From Desulfobacteraceae bacterium (lineage in GTDB: Bacteria; Desulfobacterota; Desulfobacteria; Desulfobacterales; BuS5), in assembly GCA_030592105.1 (NCBI GenBank), contig JAUVKE010000123.1, positions 1 through 7,267 on the forward strand: a stretch of DNA of 7,267 nucleotides. Direction: 5' to 3'. The position numbers and the translations under genes were made by a program. Under the pieces are notes generated by a model that saw only the letters and a list, made by a program, of their open reading frames with translations, ran no database searches and was not told where the DNA came from. Shown here piece after piece: positions 5,339 to 7,267 of this stretch. How positions within the stretch are numbered: the stretch's first letter is position 1; each line of letters begins with the position of its first letter.

Positions 5339-6910
5339 ATGCGGAAAATTATGGATAACCATAACACAAGATTGGCGGCAATAGCTGAGACAACAGCATC
5401 TAATATGGGAAATCCTTTTGAATCCTGTCTGATAGAGGGGAGACCGGAGCCTTCTGCTATCGTCATCGTGGGAGCATCCGGTGACCTGACTGCACGAAAA
5501 ATTATTCCTGCTCTGTTTAATTTGTATCTGAATGAAACGCTGCCCGATCCTTTGCTCATTGTCGGGTGTGCCCGAACCAAAATGAGTGATGAGGTTTTTA
5601 GAGATAAGATGAAAAAGGCTTTGCCAAACACAAAGAACCTGGATCATCAAAAATGGGAAACTTTTGCCAAATTCCTTCTATATCGGATTATCGATTACGA
5701 TAGTCTTCACTCTTTTAAGAATCTGGCCGATTCACTTAAAGATATGGATAAGAAATCCGGGACAATGGGAAACAGAATATTCTATCTTGCCATTCCCCCT
5801 TCTCTTTACAAATCGACTGCTCTGATGCTCGGCAAAGCAGGTCTTTCCACCGAGAAAACAAATGGAAACGGCTGGTCAAGGATAGTAGTGGAGAAACCTT
5901 TTGGCCGGAATCTCAATACGGCAATTGGTCTTGACAGATCACTCCATGAACACTTTCAGGAACATCAGATATTCAGGATTGATCATTATCTGGCCAAAGA
6001 GACTGTACAGAACATCCTGATGTTCCGTTTTGCCAATACCATATTCGAACCAATATGGAACAGGCAATATATCAGGCATATAAATATTATTGCGGCTGAA
6101 ACTCTGGGCGTGGGGCACCGCGCAGGCTATTATGAGCAGGCAGGGATATTGCGTGATATGTTCCAGAACCACATGATGCAGCTCCTTGCTCTCACTGCCA
6201 TGGAGTCCCCCTCCATTTTCGAGGCGGACAGGGTAAGGGATGAAAAAGTAAAGGTATATCGGTCTCTCAGGCCTTTTCCCACCGGTGATCTTCAAAATTA
6301 TCTGATCCTTGGACAGTATGGTTCCGGGACAATTGACGAAAAGAAGGTTCCTGCCTATCGTCATGAGCCAGGCATCAGGGTTGATTCTTTGACTCCAACC
6401 TTTGCCGGCATGAAGGTCATGATTGATAACTGGCGCTGGCAGGGAGTTCCTTTTTATCTTACATCAGGAAAAAGGTTAAGCAAAAAACTGACTCAGATTA
6501 TTATCCAGTTTAAAGATGTCCCTCATTCCCTGTTTCGCCGAACACTCGGGGAAGAGATCATTGCCAATCAGCTCATTCTTGGCATCTATCCTGATGAAAA
6601 GATATCATTAACATTTCAGACCAAAAATCCAGGAGCCAAATTATGTCTTAGATCCGTTGCCATGGATTTTCAATACCATCAAAACTATTCAGGTCCTGTT
6701 CTTGATGCTTACGAAAAAGTATTGCTGGACTGCATGATTGGAGATCAGATGCTCTTCTGCCGGCAGGATGGTGTTGAACTTTGCTGGTCATTTTTAACCC
6801 CTGTTTTAGAGGAATGTGAAATATGCCAGGATCGTTCCAAAATGCTTTTAACTTATGAGTCCGGAAGTTGGGGACCAGAATCATTAAAAAAGACCACCGG
6901 CAAGAGCTGA
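5339..6910 (+). CDS. zwf: Glucose-6-phosphate 1-dehydrogenase
   Basis: Oxidises glucose-6-phosphate to 6-phosphoglucono-delta-lactone with reduction of NAD(P)+, the entry step of the oxidative pentose-phosphate and Entner-Doudoroff routes. The 523 residues are close to the usual about 480-510. The nucleotide-binding IVGASGDLTARK lies at residues 43-54 and EKPFG at 185-189. The active-site signature RIDHYLAKETVQN is at 213-225, with Asp215 and His216 matching the classical Asp-His pair. The second domain contains GHRAGYYEQAGILRDM followed by QNH, with the catalytic-base His278. The extended, polar N-terminus (about 38 residues before the first strand) is longer than average. The start is uncertain: neither the ATG at 5339 nor the in-frame ATG at 5351 has a good Shine-Dalgarno, so translational coupling to gnd 27 nt upstream is likely. 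No pgl or edd gene follows. Confidence 0.95.
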   Translation: MRKIMDNHNTRLAAIAETTASNMGNPFESCLIEGRPEPSAIVIVGASGDLTARKIIPALFNLYLNETLPDPLLIVGCARTKMSDEVFRDKMKKALPNTKNLDHQKWETFAKFLLYRIIDYDSLHSFKNLADSLKDMDKKSGTMGNRIFYLAIPPSLYKSTALMLGKAGLSTEKTNGNGWSRIVVEKPFGRNLNTAIGLDRSLHEHFQEHQIFRIDHYLAKETVQNILMFRFANTIFEPIWNRQYIRHINIIAAETLGVGHRAGYYEQAGILRDMFQNHMMQLLALTAMESPSIFEADRVRDEKVKVYRSLRPFPTGDLQNYLILGQYGSGTIDEKKVPAYRHEPGIRVDSLTPTFAGMKVMIDNWRWQGVPFYLTSGKRLSKKLTQIIIQFKDVPHSLFRRTLGEEIIANQLILGIYPDEKISLTFQTKNPGAKLCLRSVAMDFQYHQNYSGPVLDAYEKVLLDCMIGDQMLFCRQDGVELCWSFLTPVLEECEICQDRSKMLLTYESGSWGPESLKKTTGKS

Positions 6911-7205
6911 TTTAAGAAATTTATAAATATGCTCTCTGTTCGTGTTGTTCTTAAAAATCACATTGAATATTCACGGCATGACGTGCGGGGTTGGTCATAG
7001 CACAGGTTGACGGAGTGACGGATGCATCCGCCAACAAATAAAAATTATTTTTAATTTGTTCAAAACAACATAAAAATAGAATCCTGATTAAGAATACATT
7101 TTCAAAAAACAGATTGATTAACAACAGAGCTTCAATATATATAGATGTTCACATAAATAATTTCAGGGCTTGGTTCTAATTTCAGCAATAAACTGAGCTA
7201 TAATA
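6911..7205. other. Non-coding region downstream of zwf with small palindromes
   Basis: No credible gene on either strand; the longest plus-strand possibility is a 23-codon frame at 6929 without a ribosome-binding site. A relatively GC-rich block (about 6973-7032) stands out in AT-rich surroundings. It contains a direct repeat TGACGGA (7008-7014 and 7016-7022) and a perfect 12-bp palindrome CGGATGCATCCG (7019-7030), immediately followed by the AT hairpin at 7033-7060. TTTAAGAA (6911-6918) and TTCTTAAA (6948-6955) form a weak long-loop dyad just past the zwf stop. The remaining bases to 7205 are AT-rich and featureless to me. Confidence 0.55.
7033..7060. terminator. AT-only hairpin, possible weak terminator after zwf
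   Basis: AACAAATAAAAAT (7033-7045) pairs with ATTTTTAATTTGTT (7047-7060) with one bulged A, giving a nearly continuous AT-rich helix. It is 122 nt beyond the zwf stop. The stem has almost no GC and no clear U-tract follows, so termination would be weak. It may instead be part of a composite palindrome with CGGATGCATCCG just upstream. Confidence 0.35.
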
Positions 7206-7261
7206 AAATTTAAAAACCTCTGAAACTCGCTACGCTCAAACAGCCAGAGCTTTTTAAATTT
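7206..7261. repeat. Hairpin repeat with mirror-symmetric loop (copy 2)
   Basis: AAATTTAAAAA plus CCTCTG (7206-7222) pairs with CAGAGC plus TTTTTAAATTT (7245-7261): 16 of 17 positions are complementary, with a single C-C mismatch at 7217/7250. The 22-nt loop begins AAACTCGCTACGCTCAAA (7223-7240), a mirror-symmetric sequence (AAACTCGC, TA, CGCTCAAA), then CAGC. Loop bases AAACTCGCT and CGCTCAAACAG are identical to those in the hairpin at 1506-1625, while the stem is different. It lies 6 nt before the window end, so the gene it belongs to on the right is unseen. Confidence 0.8.
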
Positions 7262-7267
7262 CACCAT

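Noticed and set aside
5939..6364. 141-codon minus-strand frame opposite zwf
   Set aside because: It is fully antisense to the conserved G6PDH coding region and has no recognisable domain.
6929..7000. 23-codon plus-strand frame after zwf
   Set aside because: No ribosome-binding site, very short, and no recognisable product.
1..7267. CRISPR array, tRNA, rRNA, phage or defence genes
   Set aside because: No regularly spaced repeats, no tRNA cloverleaf with a T-arm GTTCGA-like core, and no defence or phage protein motifs were seen.

Overview
The window looks like chromosome from an AT-rich Desulfobacterota bacterium, probably a Desulfobacterales-type sulfate reducer. This is an inference from two things: a methylenetetrahydrofolate reductase of the kind used in the Wood-Ljungdahl pathway, and decayed transposase fragments whose motifs I associate with that group. 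No rRNA or tRNA is present to confirm it.

Layout. (1) Positions 1-690 hold the 3' part of a metF-type reductase, its 5' end cut by the window edge, followed by a strong intrinsic terminator (708-766). (2) Convergent to it, on the minus strand at 793-1404, is an AmmeMemoRadiSam system protein A (AMMECR1 family). (3) Positions 1405-2162 have no intact gene. They contain a 120-nt hairpin repeat (1506-1625) and the C-terminal remnant of an IS66-like transposase with an in-frame stop (1868-2134, minus). (4) A complete 12-TM-class DASS/SLC13 anion transporter lies at 2163-3695 (minus), with a GTG start. A perfect palindrome (3756-3776) in its upstream region is a likely operator. (5) A 73-codon plus-strand ORF with a strong Shine-Dalgarno (3837-4058) is partly antisense to a second transposase fragment (about 3967-4089, minus). 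(6) After an AT-rich gap comes a two-gene oxidative pentose-phosphate unit: a short-form 6-phosphogluconate dehydrogenase (4394-5311) and glucose-6-phosphate dehydrogenase (5339-6910). No 6-phosphogluconolactonase gene is seen. (7) The last 357 bases are non-coding and carry small palindromes, an AT-rich hairpin and a second member of the hairpin repeat (7206-7261).

How it fits together. gnd and zwf are almost certainly co-transcribed and would supply NADPH and pentoses by oxidising glucose-6-phosphate. metF and the AMMECR1 protein are separate units. The transporter is flanked on both sides by remnants of two different transposases, so it sits in a spot that has repeatedly taken insertions.

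No complete novel system is visible. The least conventional signal is the pair of hairpins at 1506-1625 and 7206-7261. They have unrelated but self-complementary stems and share a loop that is mirror-symmetric in its base order.
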